Assembly (NCBI GenBank): GCA_943704525.1 | Contig: CALSCQ010000369.1 | Span: 1-55,649, forward strand | Direction of reading: 5' to 3' | Source: Pigoraptor vietnamica | Lineage: Eukaryota > Opisthokonta > Filasterea | Length of the DNA: 55,649 nucleotides | Shown here: positions 9,233-21,530 of the stretch, in pieces | Position numbering within the stretch: position 1 is the stretch's first letter | How the letters are laid out: every line of letters starts with the position of its first letter | Position numbers and translations under genes: made by a program | Notes under the pieces: model-generated | The model's database searches: none | Told to the model about the DNA's origin: nothing | What the model saw: the letters and a program-made list of their open reading frames with translations, nothing else

Positions 9233-12200
9233 TCACATGTCGTCGTGCTCGTGCGGCGCGTCGGCAAATGTTACTTCCTTGCGACGATCCTCGTCAAAAC
9301 GCACTCCACCGACCGCCCGGCCGGAAAGGGCCAAGTCGGCAACGTCCGCCTGAGGCTCTCCACCGGGCGTCACCGGCCTGAGGCCCGTTGGACCCGTGCG
9401 TATGCGTCCATGAGAGGACGACGGGCGTGCCGGGGAGGCTCCAGCCGGCGCTGTGCCCGCGGACGCAGCAGCCGACGCCTCTCGCCCTTCGCGGATGACG
9501 CGCATCAGCTTCTCGACGATGGCGTCGCCCGTTGCGCCAGACGCGGACGAGGGGCGGGATGACGAAGGTGAGGCGGTCGAAACAGCAATGTTGCTGTCAA
9601 TGAGACGACCAATCTTCTTGCAGAACTTGACGTACTGCGAAGGGGATGAAAAATGAGTATAGTGCCGAGAAGTTCGAGGCAACAGTCCGCCGATGGCTCA
9701 CCTTAGTTTCGTACACCTTGAGGCGCACAACGGCGCGTTCCAGCTCATCGGCACGCGTGCGAGCCTCCAGGAGCATCTCGTCCTTGACGGCATAGTCCTC
9801 CTGCAGCGTCCGCAGGGCCGACTTAAGCTGGATGATCTTCTGGCGCCGCGCCTCGCTCTTCGCCTGGACAGTCCCCAGCTCGGCAATCTTCTTCTGCAGT
9901 TCGTCCGATGACGGCGGCGGCTTCGCGAGCGCCGCTTCCTCCGAGCTTGCGGCCTGCTTCTGTAGACGGGCGGCCGCCTGGCGCGCCCGTCGCAGGTCAG
10001 ACTCGAGGCGCTGCTTCTCGCGCTCGTGCTGCGCGGTCGCCTCAAACGACGCGAGCTTGATCTGGTCCTTCAGCTCGGTCACGTGGCCCTGCAGCGTCTC
10101 GCGCTCGCGCTTTAGAGCCTCGCGATCCTGCTTGAGCTGTACGCGTTCCCGCGCGAACTTCTCGACCTTGCCGAATATGCGCGCGTCGTCCGCATTCGGC
10201 TCGAGTTCGAGGCCCACAAGGCGCAGAATTGTTTTCCGGAACTCGGTGAGCTGCAGAGGAAGCAATTTAAGTAAATACAGCGCCCATCCGCGTGACAATG
10301 CGCACACACGTACCTTCTTCGACGCCTTCTCGACCTTGCCGGAAAGCTCCTGCGTGCCTTCCAGTGCAGCCCGCAGGCGACGTTCGAGGTCCTCGACCTG
10401 CTGCTGGTGCTCCGTGTTGGCTCGCTGACGCTCCTCGCGCAACCGCGCCGTCTCCTCCGCATGCTGCGCGACAGTCCGCTCCAGCTCCACAATGCGCGCC
10501 TTCTGCTCGTCGCTGAGATCGGCGCGAACGTCGGTCAGCCGCGCCTTGGCGGCCTTGAGCTCCCGCATGAGCTCCTCGATCGTGGCATCGCGCTCGGCGA
10601 CCGCGTCCTGCAGTCCCTCATCGGCATCCGAGCCGCCGCGCGACCCCGTCCGCTTGCGGGGCTTGCCTGCGGGCTTTCGCGACAAGGGAGCCGACTGAGG
10701 ACGCGCGCGCCGCTTCGGGGGTGCGGCAGGACGTCCGGCCCGCGCCGATGACAGCTGCTGCGAGAGCACGTCGACGAGCTCCGAAAGGTGCTCAATTTCG
10801 GCGTCCTTGATGGCATGGCCGCCGCGGAGTTCCGCGAGCATACGCTCGACCGACGGAAGAACCCCGCCACTGGTTGCTGCGCTGACGCTGCCAGCAGGCT
10901 CGTCCCCCCCTTCATCTGCGCGCGCACAGGCATGGTCAGTTCCGCACCGATGGCGAAGGACTCGCCCAGACGAACAGCCGCAAATGCCCACCAGCACTAT
11001 CGGTGGACTTCCTCTCGGTGCGCACAAGACGGTGAACGCGTTTGAGAATGCGCTCTTCCACTGTCACAATCGACGTCGTCGGCGAAGCACCAGAGACGCG
11101 CGAATCAACGTCGAGCAACGATCCGAGAGCCCGGCAAAAGTCGGCATGCTGCGATAGCGAGAGCGTCAGGATGGCGCCCAACAAAGTAATGCTGCATAAT
11201 TTGCACCCACCGTCTTCGTTAGGCTAGCGACCAGCTGATCGCGGGTGCCGAGCGAGGCCTTGATGTCCGCCTCGAGCTTGCCCACGCGCGCCGACTTGCG
11301 GTCGAGTTCCTTGCGCAGCTGCGTGATCATGTGCTGCTTCTGCGCGAGCGTGTGGCCATCGGCGCCATCTGCGGGACCGGCGAGGGCGGCCAGCTTCGCC
11401 TCCGTCTCGCGCAGCTTCTCGCGCATGAGCAGCCGCTCGTCGACAAGCACGTTGATGCCCTCGACGACCTTGTCCCTGAACTCCTCCGGGGGCGTGTCCG
11501 CCACGGCAATGCCCACTAGCGTGCCGATGCGAATGCCAAACTCAACAGACTGCGAGCGAATATTTGCGTCGATTCAGTACAGGTGTCCTGTGACGACGGA
11601 GGCGGCGACCAGAGCGCCTCACTCACCGCGTCGCGTTGGCGCTCGAGTTCCCTGCTGGCATCGAGCGCCGTGTCCAGCTGCTCTTCCAGTTCGGTGGCTG
11701 CCGATGTCTTTGCCTCCAGGCGCTTGCGAAGGTCCTCGCACTCGGCCTGCGCCCCTGCACTCGCGTCCTGGACCTGCCGGCGCAGTGCAGCCACCTCGGT
11801 CTCGAGATTGCGCACGTCCTCCTCGCGGCGAGCGAGGTCAGCGTTGACTTCCTGCACAATCTCGTCGAGACGGAACTGCTCCCGCATCACGTGGTCCACA
11901 CGAGCCACCACTGTCACCGCAAGGGCATCCGCGTCCGCATCGGCGAGCGGCGTGCCCTCTGGCTGGGCGGGCTGTGGCAACTGCAGGGCCGCAGCGAGCT
12001 CGAGGCAAAGTGCGTCGTACTGCAGGTCGCAACGCAGTGTGAGCCGATGCAATCGCCACGCGCACGCCCCATACAACCCTCACCCACCTTCTGCTTCAGC
12101 TCGACAAATTGGGGGCGCACGGCAAGGCCCTCTTCGGCAGCCACAAGGCGCAGGCGGAGACCCTCGAGCTCAACAGCATCCGCAGCGGCCTTTGCGCGCG

Positions 12201-14479
12201 CTGCCTCCGTCGCTTCGCGCAGCTCCGCGCTCATCCGCTCCTTTTCCCGCCGCGATTCCTCGCTCATGTAGTCAATGTCCTTCTCGAGCGCAGCGACCGT
12301 CTCGGCCCGTTGCACGGCTTCGTGCTCTGCAACCTCCAGCTTGCGCACCTTCTGCTGCAGCTCAGTGATGGTGTCCTTGAGCGACTTGGCTTCCGCGACG
12401 GCCTGCGAGCGGAGGGACGTCTGCTCGTCCCGTTCGCGCGCCAAGCCGTCCAGCGCCGCCTTTTGACCCTTGAGCGTGCTCACAAGCGAACCCGCCGCCC
12501 GAGTAAGCGCCTCGCCCGCTTCCGCTGCTGATGTGTTCAGCTGGACACCGAAGACATTGGCGAGATCGCGACAGAAACCGTCGTACTGCGGGAAATAGCA
12601 GGTGCGTTAGACTCCCGCGCTCAATGGGGCGTTCTACACTATGCCACGCACCTTCTTGCGAGCATCGTCGCGCTCGACCTCGAGGCGAGACACGGCGGCT
12701 TCCAAATCGCGCGCGGCCTTGTCCAGCGACTGGCGGGCATCCGAGAGCTGGTTCGCCTGCGCGTCCCTCTCGGCACGCAGCTCCTCGACAGCGCGGGCAG
12801 ACTCGGTTGCGCGCGCATGCTCATCCTCCAGGCGCCGCGACATATCCTTCAGTTGAGTGGTAAGTCGCTCAAACGCGAGATGGACAGCCACGACGGGAGA
12901 CTCCGCGCCGTCCACATCGGCAAGCTGCGCAATCGACCGCAGCGTGCTCGCAAGCTGCGGGGAATGAGTTGCGATGTGTCAGAACGTCTCGTGTCATGGG
13001 CTGATAAACTATCACATGCGAGGCATGCGCGCCATACCTCTCCTTCGGCCCTCTCGGCACGCGAAATAAGCTCGGCTTCCATCGCAGCCTTCGCAGCTTC
13101 AATCGACTCCACTCGCCCGCGCAGTGCGTCGCGATCGCCCGACAGCCCCTCGAGGTCCTTGCGTAGCTCGGCCAGCGCAACGTCCGGCGCAGCGCCACCG
13201 GCCGCCGTCCGGAAGCGGGCAATGTCCTCTCGCAGGGCGGCGATGAGGTTTTCCCGCTCGACCATTTCTGAGCGGCACTCGCCCAGCTGCTCCTCCATTG
13301 AGCGCTCGCGCTGCTGCAGTGTGATAACAGCGTGCTCGCGGCGCCGCAGCTCCGCTGAGAGGGAGGCGATGCGGCCGTCCCTGTCGCGCAGCTCCTCCAC
13401 GCGCGCCTCCAGCTCCGCCTCCAGTGCCTCCACGGCGCCAACGGCTGCGCTGCCGTAGACATCGGCGATGGAAATGGGGTCGTCAACGGATCCCGCAGGC
13501 CCCGCCTTCGACCACTGCCGCCGCTGGCGCCCGTGCGACGCGCGCTTCGCAGACTGTGGGCGGCTAGCATTTGCCGGGCTCCTGGCACCCCCAAACGAGT
13601 CACGCACGCCCCACGCGTCCGCCTGCACATCGCCGGGAGCATCCTGTGCTCGCTGCGCCGCTGCCTCCAGCTGCCGCAGCCGCTGCTCGAGCACGCGGAT
13701 GGCGTCGGTGCCGCCGGGCGTAGCCTCGCCCGCCGTGTGCGGTATGGGCGGGAGAATGCTCGCCACCGCGGGGTGGTCGTCCTGCCGCACATTCGGCGGT
13801 TGTTGCGATGGCACGCCCCGGCGACGCGCGTCTGCATTCCGGTCGGCCATGGAGGATGACGGTCGTGAGCTCTCGAGCGTCTCCTCAAACCTGTACGTCG
13901 CTGAGTCGTACCCAAAGCGAATCGTATCTCCGTGCTTAAGGGTGATAACAGTGTCGCGCTGAACACGCAGCTCTGCGGGTCACAAGCCGCACCGTGAGGA
14001 TCCGGCCACGGTACGCTACAGCCTGCCATCACCTACCCACCGTTCACAAACGTGCCATTCGTCGTGTTCAGGTCGCGCAGCACATACGCCCCAACCCCGT
14101 CCCTCTCGAGATATTCGATTGACGCATGCTGAGGCTCCACACTTCGCGAGCGTAGCACCACATGGCATGCATCGCCGCGGCCGATTGCCGTCACGGTGCC
14201 GTCCAGCGCGTGCACTGCGTCGCCGCAGCGCAGGTGGGCGCGCATTTCGCCAAGACCGTCGCACGGCCAACCGGTGAGGTCATCCACTGTGCGGGCGACA
14301 GGTAAGGTGCTATTCAACTGCTCCGTGCAGTTGGTATCGCCGTGTCGCGTCGGCGATGAAGGCACCGCCCCACTCGCACCGCCACTCGCGCCGCCACTGG
14401 AAGCAGCTGTTGGAATGCGCGAGTGTTGTCCAGTTGCCAGGCGACCGGGAATGCCAGTATTGCCGAGATCTCGCTTCAT
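9233..14479 (-). CDS. FHA-domain coiled-coil protein with repeated exon-start motif
   Basis: Ten exons: 14479-14041, 13972-13038, 12954-12652, 12585-12088, 12019-11627, 11549-11211, 11148-10992, 10915-10314, 10250-9702, 9634-9233. They join to 1538 aa with consistent phases. A Ser/Gly-rich N-terminus leads to an FHA domain (about aa 80-165; IGRGD and the TTNGTFVNGE end are visible), a phosphothreonine-peptide binder. The rest is long coiled coil broken by short linkers. Seven exons open with a related motif such as YDGFCRDL, YDALCLEL, HADFCRAL or YVKFCKKIGRLI, followed by a linker, a short helix and coiled coil. FHAD1-like and centriolar/ciliary proteins have similar architecture, but I recognise no specific orthologue. 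A structural or scaffold role is inferred. Confidence 0.82.
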
Positions 14480-14656
14480 TTAATTTGAACACTGAGTCCG
14501 AAAATGAATGACGAAACGGGGGATTGTGTCAATGATTTTTGCTGGACATGTTCGCGGACACTTTCCCGCTTTGGCAGCTAGAGTGAAGACGGGAGGGGCG
14601 ATGCATTGTGTCCTCTTGTTGTGCGGTGATGTGCGCGAGAGGAGCGCCTGGCAGCC
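14480..14656. promoter_or_regulatory. Divergent promoter region, FHA gene / four-TM gene
   Basis: Only 177 bp separate the two start codons, so both promoters and 5' UTRs must lie here. No TATA box is obvious. It is one of eight divergent intergenic regions in the window. Confidence 0.6.
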
Positions 14657-15540
14657 ATGTGGCAGTACCTTTGGGTCCATCTCTCGTTCTTTTTGACGAG
14701 GCCATTCCCGGTGCACCGGCGGCTGGGCATGTGAGTGGCTGGCTCGTGCCGTTGCTGAAGTGGACAAAACCTGACGAGTGGCACTGCAGCCGCACCGTGC
14801 TCCTGCTCGTGGGCGCGCTCTTCTTCGTTCCACAGGCGTACGCCATTGGAGTGAGCGATGTGCGCTACTGCGTGCAGCCGCTGTTCCCTATGACGGTCGC
14901 GTCCATCGCCCTGACCATCGTCATGTACGGTGAGTCTGGCAGCCGCCCTTCCCGACACCCGCGTCTTGTGTACTGTGCAATGATCGTTGGCTGTGTAGGC
15001 GCTTTACCTTAATCTTGCCCATCATTCGCGGGAGCAGGGCTCCTCGTCTGTTTCGTGTGGATGGAGCCCGTGCCCGACTGGCTCAAGGTCGTACTTCACG
15101 TGTTCGGAGTGGCCACTGCGCTCTTTGCCGCTGCCTATCTCCACTTTGTCCAGAGCGCCGGGAGCTGTGTACCAATATGGCGGCGCCTTTACTTGTCACC
15201 CCCTATGCGCACTCATTTGCGCTTGCAGTGGATTCGATGACCTGTTCGCCCCTCTTCCTCTTGGCCATGCAGATTGACACGGCACCCGTCCTCTACTATG
15301 TGTCGGCCGTGTATGCAGCCTTTGGTATTATATCGCTTGGTAGGTGGCCTAGGGGCGCGCACGTGTGCGCCCATTACATTGCCATTACCTAATTGTGCGT
15401 GACCTCCAGCTTTTTTCGGCGCTCTCGCGCCATTCTGGATCTGGAACGCGTATCGTCCAAAGAGCTGTCTCAACCGCCGCGAGCGTGTCGGCTACTGTTA
15501 CGAGTGCGTCGGTTGTTGTCCATGCGTGTGGCACGTATGA
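14657..15540 (+). CDS. Unrecognised four-TM protein with Cys-rich tail
   Basis: Five exons: 14657-14730, 14790-14929, 15038-15166, 15229-15339, 15410-15540. All have canonical or near-canonical splice sites and the phases join to 194 aa. The start MWQYLWVHLSFF is the first ATG, giving a short N-terminus before four hydrophobic stretches: LLLVGALFFVPQAY; MTVASIALTIVMYGLLVCF; LHVFGVATALFAAAYLHF; and YYVSAVYAAFGIISLAFFG. It ends in a short tail with clustered Cys (CYECVGCCPCV), which could be palmitoylated or bind metal. I cannot assign a family. The exon 3/4 junction (T before GTGTAC) is the least certain. It converges on the acyl-CoA oxidase gene, with 33 bp between stops. Confidence 0.65.
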
Positions 15541-15573
15541 GCGCCTTTTATTTCTAGAAAGCGGCACCTCCCA

Positions 15574-18077
15574 CTACAGCTTGGACGCCAGCCGCGCGCC
15601 CCTCTCCATCATCGGACGGAGGTGCTCCTCGTAGCCAGGGGCAACGGGCGTCGCGTTCAGCGGCTCCTTTTGCGCGAGCGCGTAGAGCGCCTCGTACACG
15701 CGACCGTCGTAGCGCCCGAGCGCGCTGTTCAGCAGGTGGTCGCTAAACCCAAACGCGTCCACGAGCGCCACGGCATTGGGCCGCACGCGCGCAAGCAGCA
15801 TTCGGACCGCCCCGCGGAGCAGCGCGCACTGCATCGGCGTCATGTAGCCATCCTCGCAAAACTCGCCGAGGTCGACCTGCGCAAAGTGCGTCCCGAAGAG
15901 TCCGAGGAGGTCGCCGAGCACCCGCCGCAGCGATTCGCTCTCCGTCGCAGCCACGGCCTCGGCGAATTTGCGCAGCACAATGAACATGCAGTGGGCCTTT
16001 GCACTGCGCACCAGGTCCATTTTGACGGCCTCCATCGCGGACGCGGGGGAAAGCCCGCCCTTGACCGCGGCCTCCACGCGCGCGCCCGTCTCGGCGACAA
16101 GGCTGCATAATCGGCATAGTCATCAGCACGCTGTCTCCGTCAGCGAGCACCCAACAACGACACCCACCGGGCAGCCCGGTGCTTGTAGGCCGCAAGCAGC
16201 GCCGCGGGTGTGGCCCACTCCGCCTCGCTGTTGACGCCGCAGCGCGCCTGGAGGACGCCAGCCTCGGACAGGTAGTCGGCGTTTCCAACAGTTTTCTTGC
16301 CGCGGGACGCCTGCCGATAGGCCTTGAGAAGGTAACGCGCCGTCTGGAGGCACATCACCTGCGCGACGGCCCACGACGCAACCGTCAGTCCCATGGCCAA
16401 CCTGTAACAAAGGGCCAGCAGTCGCCGTGGGCTGCAGAATGCAACAGAGAATGCCCACCGTGTTCTCGCCTTCGTACGTGCATGCCGGAACATACGTAGC
16501 AAACAGCCCTGGCAGGCCGCTGAACCGCGAGTAGCCATGCCCGCCACAGCACTTGCGGCACTGCTCGATGCCGTCAGTCGTGATCCACGTCGTCACAGCC
16601 TTGAGGCCCGAGCTCGTCGCGTGGACTTCGGGCAGCACGCCGTAGTCCTTGGCGCTGACGCCCTCCAGGAACGACTGGTACAGCCGCCGCATGTACTCGC
16701 CGGTGAAGTGGAACGCGTACGCGGCCGCAAGAAGGGGGAAGAGATAGCCCTGCTGCGTCTGGTAATCGATGATCTGCACTTCGCGCTCGCCCGCCGCACC
16801 CTCCCCATCACCGCTGGGGAACTGACGCCGCACCGCCGAGTAGCGAATCGCGATGGTCGCCGCGCGGCCGAGGGTATGGGAGGCGTCCATGATGATGTAT
16901 GCGCGCATGAACACCATCGTGGCGTACGCCAGCTTCGAGTGCGGGGGCTTGGTGTACGTGCCATCCGCGTCGACCCGAGCGTAGCGCATGAGCATGTGGT
17001 CGCGCGGAATGCGGTAGTTGTTGAAGCGCAGAAAGCCGTTGTCGTTCGTCTCGTAGGAAAACTTGGGTCCGATGTCGCCGATAGTGATCCCTGCGCACAA
17101 CAGCGCCTGTTGAGAAGTCGCAGTCATTTGCAGCGCACTCGCGCAAACATACCCGGCAGAGGCATGTGGTCGCGCTGGCTGCGCAGGGGGACAATGAACG
17201 CGTGCGCCCCATGGTCCGCGCCATCGATGAGCAGCCGCGCAAGGACGACGGCGTGGTTCGAAGTCTTGCCAACTGGGTGCCACACGGCATGAGACACATG
17301 GACAGGCAGGCGTACCAGACAGAGCGCAGTACTCACGGCAACCCGGCCACCACTTGGTCGCCGTCAGCGTCGGCGAGTGGAGGACAAACTCCTGCGTGCG
17401 GCGGTCGTATGTGGCCGTCGTCTCAATGCCCTGCGACAGCGCCCAGTCAGTCTGTGCCGAGAGGCAACTCTCCCTCAACGCGCACATCGCACCTGCACGT
17501 ACGACCCGTGGCCGAGCTCCGTCTGCGCGTACGTCCCGACGATGGCATAGTTGCGGGCGAGCGGTCCCCACTTGGCAATCTGCTCGTCGGTGCCCTGGCC
17601 AAGAATGGTTGGCAGGAACATGCCGTCGTGCAGCCCGATGGGAAGGTCCTCGTCAATCGCCCTGCGGACGGCGTGCTCAGCGGCGCCACCAATACCACAC
17701 GCGGTGACTTACAACGCACCTGCGAAACGCCATCGATTCCTCGGGGGACGACAATTTAAGCTCGCGCGCAAGCTCGACGCAGCGCGCGGACTTTTCGAGC
17801 GACCGCTTGTACTGCTCGGTGCGGCTTAGAAAGAAGCGGTCCTCCTTGCGGAAGACGGGGTCGCCCTCAACCACCGCGGCTGCACATTGCGCGAGTCAGC
17901 CAAAAGCCGCGCGTGCAGGTGCTTCGTGCTCAACCCACCAATCTTCGCCGCGCGCTCGGCCTTGTCGCGGCCGCCGTGCAGAAACTGTGTCATTTCGGCG
18001 ACATTGAATGTGGCCGCCGCGCGCTCCCGCACAAGCTCTGGTACCACCGGCCCGGGGGGGGTCGTAAGAGTCGCCAT
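15574..18077 (-). CDS. ACOX: Peroxisomal acyl-CoA oxidase
   Basis: First, FAD-dependent step of peroxisomal beta-oxidation: acyl-CoA to trans-2-enoyl-CoA with H2O2 release. Eight exons: 18077-17939, 17879-17720, 17661-17493, 17430-17337, 17272-17153, 17090-16459, 16358-16168, 16102-15574. They join to 677 aa, the normal family length. Hallmarks: [19 protein letters not shown] at the N-terminus, [77 protein letters not shown], and TYEGENTV carrying the catalytic Glu. The last residues are SKL, a textbook PTS1 peroxisomal signal. Shares a 238-bp divergent promoter region with MLF. Confidence 0.95.
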
Positions 18078-18315
18078 CGCGCGTGCTGCAGTGCAACCAC
18101 GGATGCCAACGCAGGAAAGATGCGTGCTTTGTTCTGTTGAAGAAGCAAGGCACTGATCCCGAGTTTTTCCGCACTCGCCTCCGCCTCCGCAGCGAGTGCT
18201 CGCACTGGGTAACACGGAGAGGGGCACCAATCACGTGGAGGCTCTGTCGGGTGACGACGTCAGTGTTCAAATTGCCCCCGTCTCCTCCGTGCTGACTTCA
18301 CGAGGGACGCAGGGA
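18078..18315. promoter_or_regulatory. Divergent promoter region ACOX/MLF with CACGTG
   Basis: The 238 bp between the two start codons carry a TCACGTGG box (CACGTG at 18232-18237) and a GACGTCA half-CRE near 18255. CACGTG is the core bound by bHLH-zip factors; function here is inferred. Confidence 0.5.
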
Positions 18316-19583
18316 ATGGCGCAGCGCGACAGTGCGCCGAGGGGTGTTCCGCGAAGGTGGGTGGACCTTCCGCACTGCTCCGCGTGTGTCGCAGGGGCTG
18401 ACAGCGGGCTCTGCGCACGCAGCGAACTCGCGCGCTCTGCGGGACGCGCCCTTGACCGCGGCGGCATTTTCGGTGGCTTTGGGTTCGACTTTGAGAGCCC
18501 TCTTGGCCTCTTTGACGCACTTGGCGTGGGCGCATTCGCCGAAGACGACTTCTTTTCGACCCCGCTGTTTGGGTCGCTGGTGCGTCGGCTGGTGTCCGAC
18601 TGTTTCCCTCATTCCTGTGCAACACGCTCCGCATCACGCACTGAGCGCTGCGTCTTTCTCTTTCCATGGCAGGTACCGCAGGACCGCCGGCGGAGTGGCA
18701 GCGCTCGGCTTGCTGTCGGCGACAATGCGCACTACCAGTCGTACTCGTCGGTGACCTATTATTCAAGCGGAGGTCGCGGGTCCGACCCAGTGTACTACGA
18801 GGCAACTTCGGCGTCCATGCGGGGCCCGGGCGGGGTGCGTTTGACTGCGTGTGAACTGCGGCACATTTGCTCCAACCGTGCTCATCAACCCGTGCCGAGC
18901 AGGTGCAGCAGACGCAGAAGACGCTGCGGGACTCGCGCTCTGGGGTGGAGAAAATGGCGTATCGCCGTGCCCTGGGTGGGTGCGTGGGAGCACACGGACT
19001 GCCCTTCTCGTGGGCATCAAATTGAGCCAGGTGCCGTGTATTTTTTGCTGCAGGGGATCGTGCTATCTCGATGGAGCGTGCCGTGAACCACCGCACCGGC
19101 GAGGAAACGAGGACCGACGACTACGTCAACATGGACGAAGGTGCGTGACATGGTGCAGGCATGGCTTCTGTATGTGCCCCGTGCCGCTTCCCCTTCGCGT
19201 CAGGACCAGTGCTCACGTGCCTGCCCATCGCAGAGGACGCCCCGCGATTTGAGCGGGATTTTTTCGAGGCTGCCGTGGGCTGGCGGGCCGTGGGGGGCGC
19301 GAGCGGAGGGCGCAGCAGCGGCAGCAAGGCCCATGCGCATGCTCATGAGCGGCGTCTCATTGAACCGCCGAAGGAACCGGGGCATGGGGGGCGGGGCGCG
19401 AGCGAAAGGCCTGCCGACGGGTTCGGTGACAGGGTGCGCGGCAGTGCGCCCAATACGTGGACGGTGGAAGACAAACGGCCGTCCTCCGGCCACGCGCTGC
19501 CTTCAGGCGCCCGTCGGACGCGGACGGACAGCGCCTCGAGTGATGCGCAGGAGAGGCAGAAGAAGAAGAAGAGCCGCATGTGA
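18316..19583 (+). CDS. MLF: Myeloid leukemia factor (MLF) family protein
   Basis: Exons: 18316-18356, 18423-18579, 18673-18834, 18903-18975, 19054-19140, 19234-19583, giving 289 aa. The family core is plain: a Phe/Gly-rich N-terminal part (GGIFGGFGFDFESPLG), Tyr/Ser-rich SYSSVTYYSS, then QQTQKTLRDSRSGVEKMA, ALGDRAISMERAVNHRTGE, and DDYVNMDE followed by a DFFEAAVGW segment. MLF proteins shuttle between nucleus and cytoplasm and act in transcription and in proteotoxic or DNA-damage responses. The C-terminus is low-complexity and ends KKKKSRM, a probable nuclear signal. Introns 1 (66 bp) and 2 (93 bp) are multiples of three without stops, so they could be retained. Confidence 0.88.
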
Positions 19584-19661
19584 GCCAACACAGCTGATAA
19601 ACAATGCACTGATTTATCACACGGTATTGGCGGCAGTCACATCACTCTCGGGTCTGCTTCC

Positions 19662-21456
19662 ATGGAGCGCGACGGGGAGCACGCGGCGCTCCTTCGGCGT
19701 GAGCTGCAGTTCGCTGCGTCGTCCACGCTGCGCAAGTCACTCGATCACGCTGCTGTGCGCCCCGCCGTCGTATTTCTTGCCCGTGCGGGCGTGTGCGCGC
19801 GCTGCGTGCTGCGGCTGTTGGGATGCACCAATCCAGCGGCCTTTGCGGCCCCATCGGGTGAAACGGGCCGCGTACTCGTGGGCCTCCTGTCCCTGGACGC
19901 CCGTGATGCCCCCGCAGGCGCCCCTTTGCTCGTGGGGGAGGAGAGCGCCGTGTGCGTGGACACGGCTGCCGTCTGCTGCGTCTGCCTCGGCACCCTCCAG
20001 GCCGCGGGGGACCCGGCGGTCGCAGAGGCCGTCGCCGCCCAGGTGCGCGCCCTCGGTCATGCGTTCAGCGATGTGAACGTTCTTGTCGAGCTGCCCGGCT
20101 GCGTCGTCGTGCGGACCTTCAGCGCATCACTGGCGCTGAGGGCCGCGTGCCCGGAACTGTGGCAGCAAGACGCACGTAGGCCGGGTGCGGACGCCCAGGA
20201 CGTCGCTCGGGGGGTCTGGCAGCGGGTGGGTGCTGGGATGTGCCGTGCTTTGCGCATGCCGTGTGGTGACTTGCTAATCCCGGTGCGGGCGAGCGCAGGC
20301 GCTGGCGGGCGGCCTCGGCGTGCCGTCCTCGCCACATTCGCCCATGACCGTGTCCCTTGCGTTCCTGCATCCAGAGGACCGCGCCGAGTGCGCGCCGTTT
20401 CTGCGTCCTCGGAAGGGCGACGAGAAGAGCGAAAGCCACGCGGGCCTCGTGCAGAAGGCGCACGTGCTCCGCGGGTTCGAGGGGCTCTCTGCCGCCGCCC
20501 TGGCTGACGTCGTTCGCCACGGTGCACGGAGTCCGCCCTCGGCGCCCGCGCTTCCCGTGAACCTGCGACCCTTGATGCGCGCCGAACATGCGCCCGTGTT
20601 TGTTGCTGGGCGGTACGTCAAGCGCAGCCGTTCCGTGTCGCAGACGCCCTGGGTGGTGGGAGGTCGGCGTCTCGCAGCGCAGTCTGTTGAGGAGTGCGTG
20701 GGCGCGCCCCTCCTCGCCCTCACGGGGGCCACTGAGGTGCGCTTTGTGGGTGCGGGTCGCGAAGATGCGGACGTGCGCATGCTCGGCGATGGGCGGCCGT
20801 TTTTTATTGAGTGCGTCGACCCGCGCCGGCCTACCCCCGCCGAGGCGCAACTGGCGCAAGCGGCCGAGGATGTCGGGGCTGCTGCCGGCGGGGCGGTGGC
20901 AGTTGCGTCCCTAAAGCATCTCGACAAGGCGGTCGCGGCCACGTGCATGAAGGAGGGGGAGAGCGCAAAGCGCAAGGCGTACAGCTGCCTCGTGTGGCTC
21001 GAGGCACCGGCCGCAGACCGCGCGGCCGCCACCCTCGGCGGTCTGGGGGCCATGAGCGTGTCCCAGCGCACCCCCATACGCGTGCTACAGCGGCGTGCCA
21101 ACGCAGAGCGCACGCGCACCGTCGCCATTGTCTCGGCAGTGCCCGTGAGCGCGCACTTCGTCGCCCTTGAGCTCGTGACGCAGGCGGGCACGTACGTCAA
21201 GGAATTTGTGCACGGCGACCGAGGCCGCACCCATCCGAGCGTCGGCTCGCTGGTCGGGTGCGACGCGGACATTGTCCAGCTCGACGTGATTGCCATCGAC
21301 ATGGCGTGGCCGCCCGCGGACGGCGGCGCCACCAACACCGGCGCCGGCGGGGAGGCGACCCCTCGGGACGGGAGCAGCGGCCGTGGGGGTCGTGGAGGGC
21401 GCGGAGGGCGCGGTCGCGGAGGGCGCGGAGGGCGCGGTCGCGGAGGGCGCGGATGA
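19662..21456 (+). CDS. PUS10: tRNA pseudouridine synthase Pus10 with RGG tail
   Basis: Two exons, 19662-20225 and 20299-21456 (73-bp intron), giving 573 aa; human PUS10 is 529 aa. The N-terminal half has two CxxC pairs (VCARC, VCCVC) of the zinc/THUMP-like domain. The catalytic half has GREDADVRMLGDGRPFFIE, with the conserved Asp residues at about 344 and 346. The C-terminus has TQAGTYVKEFVHGD and GRTHPSVGSLVGCDADI. Pus10 makes pseudouridine in the tRNA T-loop and, in animals, has a microRNA-processing role. The last ~22 residues are an RGG-type repeat encoded by a GGAGGGCGCG repeat, not part of the usual enzyme, which could add RNA binding. Confidence 0.93.
21388..21456 (+). repeat. Coding GC-rich tandem repeat (RGG-box)
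   Basis: A short tandem repeat built from GGAGGGCGC/GGTCGC units at the 3' end of the PUS10 frame, coding for Arg-Gly-Gly units. Being repetitive, it is likely length-polymorphic. Confidence 0.85.
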
Positions 21457-21530
21457 ACCCCTCGCGATGGACCGGCGTGCTGCGAATTTGAGCTGTTGCA
21501 CGCAGATGCGGACGACCTGCGCGACGATGC

